Shown here in pieces: positions 45,601 through 57,380 of a stretch of DNA of 64,000 nucleotides (position 1 is the stretch's first letter; every line of letters starts with the position of its first letter). Position numbers and translations under genes: made by a program. This stretch comes from Apostichopus japonicus (Eukaryota; Echinodermata; Holothuroidea; Aspidochirotida; Stichopodidae): positions 29,042,166 through 29,106,165 of the forward strand of contig NC_092579.1 of assembly GCF_037975245.1 (NCBI RefSeq), written 5' to 3'. The notes under the pieces are model-generated. The model was given only the letters and a program-made list of their open reading frames with translations, ran no database searches and was not told the DNA's origin.

Positions 45601-45711
45601 CTCACTTATTTAAGAAATCGTTTTTATAATTGTATTGTTGTTCAGCGCCATTGAGTGTTTTAACAGTAATGTGCGCTTTACCAAGTGTTACCACCTTAAC
45701 CTTAACCTTAG
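42680..45711 (+). mobile_element. CR1/L2-like non-LTR retrotransposon, inactive
   Basis: Endonuclease: INASSLRNKCEQFLHFV, AAIYRPPYS, MLLGDFNIRVN, then SDHRF near 43460. Reverse transcriptase: YRPVSNLSVSNSFLSEIVEK, AMDLSAAFDTVNHQLLLDIL (motif A), FSVPQGSINGP (B). At motif C a TAG stop at about 44808 replaces the Tyr of YADD (then ADDHSIYSSF). Further on are LGVYCTWMKPS, the C-terminal domain HILPVNVRAEYKILLLVYQC, and a short tail repeat (CCTTAA)n at 45690-45708, usual for this group. Frame breaks near 43395, 44110, 44810 and 45075. Confidence 0.92.
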
Positions 45712-47095
45712 TTCCAAATATATATAAGAAGACATGATTGTTTCCTGCAAAGTTAATGTTATTTTAGTCACATTGCAAACACACTGACATAGACAGAATC
45801 AGGCCAGGAAAAAGGAGGTAACACAGGAACCTCGTTCCCGGGAAATTTTAGTCACTCGTGGGAAATTTTGGAGCAGAGATAAAAAAATAAATCTTCGTCA
45901 CTCGCAGGAAATTTTAGAGCAGAGATAAAAAAATAAAAAAACAGACAGCAAAAACATGAAGAGGGAGGAAGAAAGAAAGATGGAAAGGGAAAAATGAAAA
46001 GTGTTACTATTTGAAATAAAGAAAAGAAAACACGTTTATTTCTGGTTTCTGTTCTAAGTTTGAATAATATCTGATCAATTTATGTACTGGCCTAGACCTC
46101 TATATTAACGAATCAATTTTTTACGTAGAAATTTGGACCTAAGCTACACCAAATATCGAACATTACTTGGCCTCAGCATGTTACGAACTTCAAAGTTATT
46201 CTGAAATTTTTGTTATTTATTTTTCCTTCAAATATGATAATATGTATGTAGCTTATAATCCCGTATTTACGTAGCCCCTATGTTCCATTCTTACTGTCTG
46301 AAGTTCCAAACACATGGTGACTTGTTGATAGTTAAAAACTTTTCATTGTTAACTTTTGAACTTGAAGGGGTTGCCCTATTCCAATATCATGGAATAGTGG
46401 GGAACCCCCAATTTCTTTTTGTGTATGGATTACTAGTTTAATCCATGTGCAAACGTGCTAATCTAATATCGTACGTCGAGTATGAATGAAGGATGGTGTG
46501 GGTTGCTTTTTTCTAAGGTTTGTGCTTTTCTTTTGGAAGTGTATGATAAAAAACAAAGGCCCTAATATAGCGTGTTATTTTTTAAATTTTTTATAACCGT
46601 GCGTGTAAGAGTAGGTACATACTGTAGCCTAGGCTATGCATATTGAATGTATGACATTGACAGTCTCGTAACTAAGTGCTTTGAACCATAGATGAAAGTT
46701 GAGGAAAATGTCGGTTGTAGTTACGATACCGGGATTCATGTTGCAACACTACCGGTTGTGTGAAATCCGAATACCGCACAACGCTAGCGATTGTTAGTGA
46801 CCACTAGTTTCAAAAGTTTTATGTTAAAAAAGTGCACGTAGGCATATAAACACCCGCAGATAGCAACGGTATAAATAATAGTATTTATTGCCAATCCTTT
46901 TTCACGAAATCTTTGTAAAAAAATAAGTAGAAAAAAATAAAGAATAAACAACTATGACAGGCATCTCGCCGCATCTGTAACACGCACTGTGGTTTTTCAG
47001 TGCTATTCAATTGTTTAATATCGATCTAGAAATAACCAAAGGAACAAAAAGGCGCTCGCTGTCTTAGCTAATTCCCGGGCTGGGATACTGCAAAT
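45712..47095. other. Intergenic, no supported gene
   Basis: A GAAATTTTAGAGCAGAGATAA-type word is repeated at 45868-45920 as a short local duplication. Otherwise AT-rich with no exon signature. Confidence 0.45.
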
Positions 47096-47175
47096 TGACC
47101 AATCAAAGAACGATATTTTGTCAACGCCCCCGTGCCTTCGTGGGCGTTGACGAAATATCGTTCTCTGATTGGTCA
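47096..47175. repeat. 34-bp inverted repeat with 12-nt loop
   Basis: 47096-47129 pairs with 47142-47175 with two mismatches. The outer ends read TGACCAATCA on both strands, giving two CCAAT motifs facing each other. It may be a small foldback element or part of a bidirectional promoter. Confidence 0.9.
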
Positions 47176-48320
47176 CTTGCGGCGATGTTGAAGCAGCCTG
47201 GTCTTGCATGATACACAGTGAATTTTAACATGGCGTGGTGTGGCTGATCGGACTAACCGCGACGGCTTTACTGTAGTACTACTGTACAGCATACAACAAT
47301 GAACTTGTTGAGGTCCCAGAGATATGAAATCCTATTCGGAAATGTGCAATTACTTTGAAAATAAATCAAGTGAATGTGAAATTTAGAAAGGTAGGGAACT
47401 TGCTGAAATTTTATACATGATAAAAACGACTCATGTGCTACCGTAACATGGTTTAACACATGTGTAGTACACTGGCAATCACTGCAAAAATGGGCCACCA
47501 AATCGCGTCAATTGGGTCTTCAATCTTCAAAAAGCTTCAGCTTCTGAGGGGGGCACATTCCCTCTCAGACACCACCCTACACTGCGTTCCATGGTGGGAA
47601 ATCCGACTTCGTCGGATTTATGATCCCGGGAAAAAAACAGTTTTTCTGACCGTGGACAGAATGATATCTCAATATGTATTGATAACTTTGGCCAGTGCAT
47701 AGACACCCAACTTGGACTTACAGAGATGCCAAGGTCAGATGTTTTTTAGGCGGGTGAAAATTGTCTGGTGCTATTGGTTACGTACACCATCTAAGCGGAG
47801 CGCCACCATGGGTTGGCGCGAAGCGTACAAGAAAATTTTGGGATCTTACAGCCCCTCAGATGGCCGGAAACATCACTTCCTGGGTCATCTAAGCTGAATC
47901 TATACTGTCTCCATATTTGTATTGTGTCTATTTTTTTTTCATTCCAGAGGAAAAAATATCTTGAAATAAAAAAATCTCTGAAATTTTGGGGACGCTGTAG
48001 CGTTCACGTGTGTCGTAACGGAATTATTTTTCACGAATCGTATAGGTAACGTTGCTTTCAGCCGGGCATATTTAGCACGATCGGCTTTGAGTAATTTCTG
48101 ATCCTGGTGGTTCTGAGATAATTCGCATTTTGGTGTGATGAAATGAATTTCACGCTAGCAATGATGCACTTTCACAGGAAAACTACAATGCGGGAGATTC
48201 TTCAAAAATGCGGGAGTTTTTTGGAAAATGCAGGAGATTCGGACAGGTGGGCGGGTGAGCGGGAGACGACTCAAAAATGCGGGTGACACCCGCCCAAAGC
48301 GGGTGACTTGGCAGCACTGG
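47176..48320. repeat. Transposon-derived sequence containing the conserved core
   Basis: The core occurs in plus orientation at about 47786-47885 (AAGCGGAGCGCCACCATGGG, later GGCCGGAAACATCACTTCC). 48180-48320 holds GCGGGTGAC-type short repeats ending in TTGGCAGCACTGG, which looks like one hAT-type terminus. I could not find a matching left end, so borders are uncertain. A small palindrome GAAATCCGACTTCGTCGGATTT is at about 47599. Confidence 0.5.
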
Positions 48321-50774
48321 ACTTAAGCATTGTAGGTCTTACATTAGGCTTGATTAAAGTATGAGAAAGAAGCAAGTTAACATATTGTTTGCCCAAGAAC
48401 TAGCTTGTTGTTATCAAGACGTACTGCAGGAAGGACACCAACTTAAACTGTTAATGTTACAAGTACAACATTTAGAATTGAAAGATCATGCATAGTATGG
48501 TGGTTCTACAGTAACTTCACATGTTCTCTAACTTTGCAAACATAGCTGAACTGATAGGCACTGTAGTTGCCATGTTGGTTAGTCAAAATTGTAACCACTT
48601 TTTTATTTGCAATTTCTACAAAGCCTTAATGAAAATGGCTAAACTTATGACAGCGAAACAAGTAAGGATCAATGTTGTATATTGAGACACTTTTGTGGAT
48701 TATTCCACCCATTTTTAGGAGAACTATGCAGTAAAATTCAATGCATGAAATGAAGTTAGGAAAGGTTTCCTTGCTTCTAGAAGTTTTACTCCTGACCTTT
48801 ACAAGTATAATTCCTTCTATTTCTGGCAGAATCTGTCCAAACCATTGATGAAATCACATAGCTGAAGGATAGCACTTAGCAAATGAGCAAAATCAGATAG
48901 TTCTTCATCAATGTTACTATCCAGTTTGACAGAACATTAATTGCCTTAAGATGCAAATTTACCGTATACCATCATTCATACTGGCCCGATAGTCAGTATG
49001 TTTAATTAACACTAGTAATTTGAATGAACCTTACAAACGGGTATTACTAGCACCAGTGACAGATACTCTGTAGGGCGTTGGGCAAGTACGCTAAGTAATA
49101 ATAATCAATATGCCAATGTCTTAGAATCTTACTACTGTACTTTGATCGGTAACTGTAGCCTAGACTTCCACTTAAGTACGTTAGGCTAACGTTACAGACT
49201 AATGGTCAAACCTTTCTGCAAGTTTTTTTTTCCGTAGCAATGACAGTTCCACTGAAGAGCGAGCTTCCTTCTTACTTTGTGGATTCAATATTAATGCGAG
49301 CCTACCAACGATCATTGCCAAGGAAAGTTGGGAAAGATTGTGGCTACTAAGCCACAATATGTTGTTGCAACATTTTAAGAAACTACAGTTTTAGTCATCT
49401 CGTCTATATGGTAGAAGTTGCGCAACCTAGACGAAAGTATTTGTTTACATGACGCTATACTTACACACGTGAAAGAAGCCAGATGTCGAAATCCTTTCAA
49501 CAAGGAAGATGAAAAAAGGGATAACGCCACCTATTAGTTCTGTTGCCCGCTGTTTATATATTTCGTTATTTATACAATGGTTGCGTGCACTTTTACAATT
49601 CTTGTAGACAAATTAATCTCATTGCATTTTGTTACCCTCTTTATCAGAAGCATTTGTTAAAGGATGCATTAAGACAGAATTTGGTCTTGTTATATTATTA
49701 TCCAATGAAAAAGACAAACCCGAGTGCTGGTAATGTGTTAACACATTTCTAGAGCTATTTCGATGAGCTTCATGATGTTCACTCTTAGCATATACACAAT
49801 CTCTGCAGTGCTCCTTTAAGGCTATACATCAGCGAAGACCTAAATTAATCATTTGGTTTATAAATTCGGATGTGCCTACACTCATCCTTCAAGCCCCATA
49901 TGCATTCCATTATAAATACTAGCTGACCGATCCCTCTCTCTATCTACAATCGTTTTAAAGCTATTGTGTAGTTAGCAATAACACTATAATGACGATGTAC
50001 TTTTTTTCCATATATATCGGCGGCATTCGCAGACGGAGATTGGGCGAATGAAAAGCCCAAAACGAAGGTTCTTTGTTATTGTTTTGGTCGAAATGAAGGC
50101 ATTCGTCCTTTGCATCTCGATCAAAACAATTATTAAAAAACAGGATGCATTTGTTTTGGTTTGAAGTTTTCCTTCCCCCGCTACCTTTTCCCCACTTCCT
50201 TTCCCCCACTACCTCCCCCCACTACATTTCCCCTCCACCACTACATTTCCCTCACGTATCCTCCTCAATTAACGTGACTGTCGTCTGCATGATTTACTTT
50301 GATTCACATTCACTCTGGCAATGAATGTTTCCTACATTGAATGAGCTGTACTGTCATTACTAAAGGCATAACATAACATACCCCCATTAACGTAACCCTC
50401 CCATCAGTACCCCCAGTGACTTAACCCTCCCTTCTACTTTTGTAGAATTCCGATAGGGTTCGGTTGAGCCACGCCTCATCAACCATCTGTCACCTTTCAA
50501 CGTTACTAGCATTTACTCTTATATATTCGTCTGGTCACCTGAGCAATGCCGTCACTTCATTCATTCACTAAAAATAATGCAATTGTGAGTTATCATGTCC
50601 TAACACATAACACAGTGGAACACAGTAGAAAATCAATTGAGTCCGACTTTGTTGCCAAACACTAATGGAATATTTCTTACTGAAAACATAAGTTCTCTCT
50701 GTTTGGAGTTTTAATTTTCGTGAAGGAACCATCACCTGTTGTTTTGAAAATATATATTCAACTAGAGTAACACG
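48321..50774. other. Intergenic and presumptive 5' region of the Tweety-family gene
   Basis: No other exon was recognised. The frames at 49543-49752 and 49961-50209 show no domain. The stretch 50150-50250 is C-rich (CTTTCCCCCACTACC repeats). The true promoter of the gene at 50775 presumably lies in the last few hundred bases, but no core element could be chosen. Confidence 0.4.
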
Positions 50775-50921
50775 ATGTGGTTTATGGTAAAGAACTTGTA
50801 TCGTGAGGTGTACACGCCAAACTGGCTTTCTCAATTTGTACATAATTGGCCGCATATCAGCTACAAAACGTTTACTAAATACAATTCAACATTTGCACCG
50901 TATGATGACAAATATGTTGAA
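50775..50921 (+). CDS. TTYH: Tweety-homolog (TTYH) first coding exon
   Basis: The ATG at 50775 (or the in-frame ATG at 50784) opens 49 codons: MWFMVKNLYREVYTP, NWLSQFVHNWPHISYK, then NSTFAPYDDKYVE, ending at a strong donor GTGAGT (50922). The pattern WxxxxVHxxPHxxx followed by NSTFxPxDxxY is the N-terminus of Tweety proteins (TTYH2: WWVVWLHSVPH and VNSTFSPGDESYQ). The first transmembrane segment begins just after this point in the family, in the next exon. Tweety proteins are multi-pass plasma-membrane proteins described as volume-regulated anion-channel-related or lipid-handling. No second exon was recognised downstream; the intron contains at least one Kolobok-like element. The exon is short enough to escape a 60-codon ORF cut-off. 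Confidence 0.78.
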
Positions 50922-52900
50922 GTGAGTATCGCAAATTGATTTCTTCACTTTTTTTTTTACAATATGTTTCGTTATGGTTAGGTTAGCCAGTTTAGGCCCA
51001 GGCTATACCGCCCATACCGGTGGCAGTAGGCCTAACCTAAGGCTATTGACCTAGCGATATAACCATAGGACTATAGTAGGAGTAGTCACTAAAGTACACC
51101 TATAGAAGGAAAGCTATAGCCTGGCCTATTTAAAAAGACTGGCCTTGCTGAGACCTAAATTATTGTAGCCTTAGTTAGCAAGTGTTTAGCCATACCACGA
51201 CAGTTCAATTTATAACCAGATAAAATGTAGGGTACCCGGCCTGCGCCTCCTACATGTACAGTACAACATTGCACTTTGTAGTAACTGACAATTGACTTCA
51301 TACTTTAGTATTTACCTAGGATAGGCCCCTTGCTTATGGACCGTACCGTGACCAAACAATTTCCAGTACTTTGAATACGAAGGATTTACAGAAATCACTA
51401 AACAAATGGAAATGCTGTTAGAAATATTAAATTAATACTTAAAAACATCACACATCAAACCCTTGATAATTGTAGCCAATCTGTTAAATTGGCTTTAGCT
51501 TGGAGTTGTAGCCATAGGAAAAGTTTGAACATATTCTTTTACAGTACTAATGGGACTGAAAGTTCATTATTCATTTAATGATGCCATGATATTCATGCTT
51601 AAAGTCACATCTAGGTAATGATGTAGTTTATTAGTTTGACTATCCAACTTTCATATCAAATACAGAATTAAATGTTGACAACTTTGAATCGTTCAATGAT
51701 GTTAATTTACATGTAGGCTTCTTGTCAATAGGATACTGATATGAAAAGTGGCAGGGTTATAAAATATTGAAAATAATATCTGTATATTTATTTAACCATA
51801 CTTGGTTACCAGAAATGAAGGGAGGTCGCTAAGTCCTAGTTTGATCAGTGGTTATCATACACATCTACAGTAGGTTATTTGTTTAAAAGTTGGTAGCTTT
51901 GGTATAACAACAGACCAGGTGCAAATTACTCAGTGATAACATTGTGTTTGTAAAAATAGTGTGCTGTACTTTTCCTGTATGAAACTATATGTTGTGAATA
52001 TGAACAGAGGACTGTAACGACTGTTGGATGGTTTTCGAGCAGTTATATAGAGTAATTGTCTACAGATATGCCTATTGCACTTTATTTCATCATATCTTTC
52101 CTCATGTGAGGTTAGACAGTGATGACTGATTGTCCAGAAGAGTGATAAATAGAGCATAAATTGTAACTTCTGAAATATTTTTGAAATAATTAATGTGCAT
52201 CGATTCAGGCCATCAGAAACCATTTTCCAAGTCCTGCAATCGGTCTGTACCGTAGATACTGTAACTGTGGAATGTAAAATATTAAAGAACATTTACATTC
52301 ATTTTGGGTTTCATATTTGAACAATTTATTCCAATTGTCACTGCTCAGTATGAATTATGTTTGAACATAGCAATCTTACCTACTTGTTTCGAATGTTATG
52401 TTTCATTGAATTGAACTTGTTTCATTAAATAAGTAACTGTATTTAAGCTTTTAAAAATCATGCAATTAATGGCAGAGGATTATAAAATGTAACAGTATAT
52501 AACTGGCATAGCAGAATACACATTTATATGGAAATAATTTGTACAGTAACAGTACTGTCCACAGTATAGTTGTCAGAATATGTCACTGTATTACATTTGT
52601 TATTGTTCAATCGTCCGTACCGTTGGACAATGTCACATCTCTCGATTTCAAGCATCTAAGTGCACAATTGATCATAAAAAACACTTTCAGGGTCACATGT
52701 ACTGTAAGGAAGTGTTGATTCTACTGATAAGCATTCAGCTAATTGACTCTACAGTATCTATTGACATCAATGGTACATTCACCTTTTCCTTATTATTGCA
52801 TGTCTGCTGTACACAGAGATGACAATCAATTTGAATAAATGTACAATGTGGATCATATTTACATTCTACAGTGCATTATCCAATTGAAATTATAGCAAGT

Positions 52901-52941
<41 letters not shown>

Positions 52942-53657
52942 CATATATATTTATATTTATATATATATGTCATATGTACAGTACTGTACATATACATTCA
53001 GAAGTACACATTACTGATCAATAAACAGTTGAATGTGCAACACAACAGCTCTGCATTGTAATGTCATCATAATGATGAGGTCCCATTGTATTACAAGAGT
53101 GTCGTCACATGATTGATGCCTGTCGGTCCTACTTCCTGGCTGAGGACAAAGGAAGGATTACTTGTGCGTAATTGTTATTTCCTGTCATTTTCATCCACTG
53201 CCCGAGTAATTTATCTCATCTGTAATGATGGAACATATATTACCTGCCCTAGGTTGTTAAGTAGTATATTTAAGATATAGATTAACACATTTTTGGTATT
53301 TAAAACAAAAACTGAGCAAGTGAGAAAACGAAATCACTTTTATACAAACTGTGTAGATTATGGTTCATGTATAAAGTATATGTATGTTTCACATTTAATA
53401 TATAAATTTGCATAAAACTCATTGTTCAAGGGTGATGCCATTTGCTCCTATGTAAATACCAAATTGTAGTCTCATGTTGGCTCATGAATGTTACCTAGGG
53501 GTCAGGTCACATTTCACCACATATTTGCATACAATATCATGTAAATTCAGTACCATGCAGAATACTGTGTGTGCTACAGTTGTATTGTAGGCTATAGTAG
53601 AAATGTCTCCTGACACCTACAGTACAGGTAGCAAGCTTTATCCTTATTTTGCAGTAG
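50922..53657. other. Probable first intron of the Tweety-family gene
   Basis: AT-rich sequence with a (TA)n tract at 52899-52972 and a small palindrome around 52975-52995 (ATGTACAGTACTGTACAT). No further exon was identified. TACAGTA/GTACTGT words are frequent. Confidence 0.4.
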
Positions 53658-54002
53658 TTAAAGATGAACGATAGTGATTTTTCAGCATCGACGAAAAAAT
53701 ACGATTTTATTCAAGAGTATTCTAGTTGGTTTTCATATTACACATGTGAAAATTCAAGTCAATCCGATGTTGGGAAAGGCTTAAAAAAAATTCCTAAACT
53801 CGTTGATTTTTTAAACAAAAATTGGGCTTTTCGCGAAAAGCAATATGATGATCACGTGATCTACAGTGACATGTGACGTCATTATGATGATAACAAAGTG
53901 ACGGCTCGGCGTAGTGTAGTTCAGCAGTGTGCACTTAGTGTGTAAGTTTAGTTGCAACCTACTCTATATTGGACTCGACAAACAACCTAAACCACTAGCA
54001 AA

Positions 54003-54380
54003 ATGCCAAGAAATTGCGTTGTAGGGGGATGCAACAGAACGAATGTGGACTCTACACTAAGTTTTTTTTTTCAATTTTCCAAGCGGAAAAATTAGTGAGG
54101 GATAACGGAAACTCTGGATACGATTTGTGAGGCCAGAACCAGGAAAGACTTCATCGCACCAGGAGTTTCTCATGGCAAGAATGTGAAAGTTTTTTCTGCC
54201 CACTTCACAGACGATGATTGGGATCCTAAATATTTGATGCAGAAAAAGTTGAATGTGTCAGGAAAATTCAGACCGCTGTTAAAGACCACTGCAGTGCCAA
54301 CAAAGCGGACGAAGAAAAACACGGATTCGCCTATGAAGAAAAGACGTCGTCTTTCCATCATTGTGTGGCAAGGTCACTAA
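54003..54380 (+). pseudogene. THAP-domain protein remnant
   Basis: The ATG at 54003 starts MPRNCVVGGCNRT (C-x4-C). The frame breaks around 54090, resumes with ARTRKDFIAPG and VFSAHFTDDDWDPKYLM near 54190-54245, then a basic tail (TKRTKKN, KKRRRLS). In THAP domains the second ligand pair is Cys-x-x-His; here the Cys position before SAHF is Phe. One frameshift and the lost Cys show decay. Confidence 0.72.
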
Positions 54381-54629
54381 AGTAAAAACAGTTTGAAAGA
54401 TTGATGCTTTTATGCCGCATTATTTATATATATCCCGATAAATGCAACAGTAAATGTTGGAACTGGAAGACATGTCAGACGTGAACAACCTAATGACTAT
54501 GTGAGGAGATAATCCACGTGCAAATTTCAATTGGGGCATGGACGTCGCTTAGGCAGAGTTTTTTTTGGGCAGAGATGTGTTCATACCCTCCAAACCACTT
54601 TAAATGTAATACGAAATGTGTGTATATGC

Positions 54630-55335
54630 CAGTGGCGGCGGAACCGGGGGGGGGGGCTTGGGGGGCTCAGCCCCCCAATGAAAAAGTTGAGGGGGCAAAT
54701 GCTTGATAAGCCCCCCAATATTTACCAAGGCTCCGAAACGTGCATATCTGCCCATTTTTCAATGCATACTTGTCGATCTGTCCGATGCACACGTATACTA
54801 TATAGGTGTAATAATTTAAGTAAAAGCTGGGGGGACCCTCGGCCTGTCCCCTGGCTATAGACCACATAGTCAGCCCAACCGTGTCTTCACGCCCCGTGAA
54901 AAGTTGAAGCAGTGAGTGTGAGTACCGGTAAGCGCAACACAACTTCGTCTTAAGCCAATGACTTGCCTCATTTCAGCCAGTTCTCCAACATCCCCTTATA
55001 CTACACTAAAGAACGTCTTTGCGAGTACACTACGAGTAATAGCTACTCTCTTAAAACACCATCGAATATACAAATTACAATGTTTTTACAGACTTTTGCG
55101 TGCAATCTGAGAAATTGCAGACTTGAGACCAATATTTTTGGGCTAGTTATTCGCAGCATAAAACACTCGGGAAGTGCCGTTTCCGGCCACCTGGGGGTTT
55201 GAAAAACTGGGGGTTTGAAAAACCCAAAATTTTATTGTAAGCTCCGCGCCAACCCATGGTGGCGCTCCGCTTAGATAGTCTCCACACATTAGCCCCCCCC
55301 CCTCCCCCAATAATGTTTCCGTTCCGCCGCGCCTA
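54630..55335. mobile_element. hAT-like MITE, inverted copy of the 748-1753 family
   Basis: The ends CAGTGGCGGCGGAAC and, inverted, TAGGCGCGGCGGAAC are flanked by GTATATGC (54622-54629) and GTGTATGC (55336-55343), an 8-bp TSD with one change. Over about 700 bp it is the reverse complement of 748-1753 minus the insertion there. The conserved core is at about 55165-55280. Confidence 0.87.
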
Positions 55336-56285
55336 GTGTATGCTCGAGCGAAACAAAACATCGTGTAAGTATTACTTACTCTAGCGCACACTGTCACTAA
55401 TGTTTGCACAGTGGGAAAGTACCGTTTGCAGACCTACGTGAAGTTGTGCTAGATACGACTCCTCCTGAAGCCCAAACCACGAGGCATGCATGTGAATAAA
55501 CGCAATAGGTATTGCATGTAGTGAGAAAATTGTTCGAGCTAGACTAACTACTCGATTGAGTTCAAATGCGGTTGTATTTCAAGCTCAATGAAACCTTTCT
55601 GTTGGATTTAATGACGCAAGGAACGTTTATGTTTTTCAGTAGGTCTAGTGCATACAAGCGAATCTACTTTGTTTAGAACTTTGGATTTTCTTTCGGATGT
55701 TATACTAATCTACGTTTGAGACTATCATCACTATTGTTATTGTGCCAGTTTGACTGGTAAGTGAGCACATTCATACATCACTCTGTATAAAACCCGCCAA
55801 AAACGTGATCTTGAGATTTACGTTACTTTGGGTCAGCTTGCGAGTTACCTCTTCAGATATTGGGAAATCGTTGCGAAATTGCCGCAAATTTCGTAAAAAA
55901 ACACTTGTAAACACGTGGTGAAGAAATCAAGAAACACCATGATATTCATTATCTATTTGTGTCTTGAACATTACGCCGGAAAATTTATCTAAAATAACAG
56001 TTATGCTGACACGAAATGCACGCACAGCTCCGTACTGAACAGTGCACAAACAGAAAAGATCATCACAGTGACGTCATTCACTGACATGAGGGCTGTTCAA
56101 GGTCGTTGCAGTGTTTGCAAATTCCTAAATTACGGGGACGACAAAACGATGTTATAATTCCCTTTTTTATAACTTTCCGGTGTGCTATTTGAAAAAATTA
56201 AAAAAATATGTTGCTTGGTAACATATAAACTACATTATATATGAAAATGAGAGATTTTTTTTCTGTCACTATCGTTCTACTTTAA

Positions 56286-57380
56286 ATATAGATACAGTAT
56301 GCTATGGATGTTGGCACCTGTTATTTAGGAAGAGGTAACTTGAGTTGATCAATTTTAAATTTATCCAAATTTACATGGTGTACTGATTTTTTGTCTCAAG
56401 GGAAGGACTGACTCCTGACGGATATAGATTGCCAAACTGACCAGGATTTGAGGGATCAGGTTAGGATTTACAGGGAAGAAAGGAAATCACCACTTAACAG
56501 TTGAGTGGTCAATGTAGTAACCTTATTTGTTTAGTGTAAGCAACATGTTCCTGAATAGAATAGAAAAGAATTGAAGTTGACCCTGAAAGTACCTGTAGCA
56601 TATATACATGATGTGCTAAATACTGATTTGCCAATATACAGTGCTGTACTGTGTATTGTATAGCTCTGTACCTGTCTAGTACTTACAGTAATACTGTGCA
56701 ATTTATGCATAATTTATGTGGTAGACAATTGTGCATACTGTACATCCATGGCATCATGATAATTACTCATTCCTAGTCTTTATTTAAGCACAGTTTGTAG
56801 TTCTATTTTACCTAAATACATATAGTACTAATTAACAAGCTGCATTAATGCATGGATCAAAACTCGATTTAAATACAGCCCAATATGAATAGCTGCCAGG
56901 TTGGATGTTTATTTTTGAAGACTCACTTGTATACACTACAGTATTACCTTGCATGATCAATTATTATGAAGATTGCATTCCAGAATATCCACAGAGCATT
57001 GATAGTTGATACAGGAATGACCTGCTGTGGGGATTTCATGCATGACTGTTCATTTTAATTATCGTGGTGCTCCCATTGGTAGAAGTGTCACCCACCTGAA
57101 GTTAGCAGGATATTCTGCTAGCAGGATATTCTGTGTACAAAGTCAACGTGGAAATTTGGGAGTTGCAGCGTGTACAAAGTCAATGAGAAAACTTTTGTTG
57201 CCAGGGTGACCAGCGACATGTGACAAATAAACGCTAGATTTGCAAAAATAAAACCACAGAAAACACTAACTTGTGTACTGTTTCAAATAATACGTAGCAC
57301 TGATTCATATGATGGGTGGTCAAGTGATCATTTTTAATAACAAGTTATAACGGTTTATCATGAAATTATCATGGCTAATT
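56286..57380. other. Intergenic/intronic, no supported gene
   Basis: AT-rich, with frequent TACAGTA and GTACTGT words similar to 50922-53657, so probably the continuation of the same intron across the Kolobok insertion. Nothing else was recognised. Confidence 0.4.

Larger units (their letters stand above)
53662..56281. mobile_element. Second Kolobok-like element with THAP remnant and nested MITE
   Basis: The ends AGATGAACGATAGTGA and, inverted, AGTAGAACGATAGTGA are flanked by TTAA at 53658-53661 and 56282-56285. It contains a THAP-coding remnant at 54003-54380 and a hAT-like MITE at 54630-55335. Terminal sequences differ from those of the element at 38413, so two families with the same target site are present. 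Confidence 0.85.

Noticed and set aside
45690-45708. Telomere-like repeat
   Set aside because: The unit is CCTTAA, not CCCTAA, and it sits at the 3' end of a LINE where short tail repeats are expected.
49543-49752. 69-codon frame near the Tweety-family gene
   Set aside because: No domain, no splice signals, ordinary AT-rich composition.
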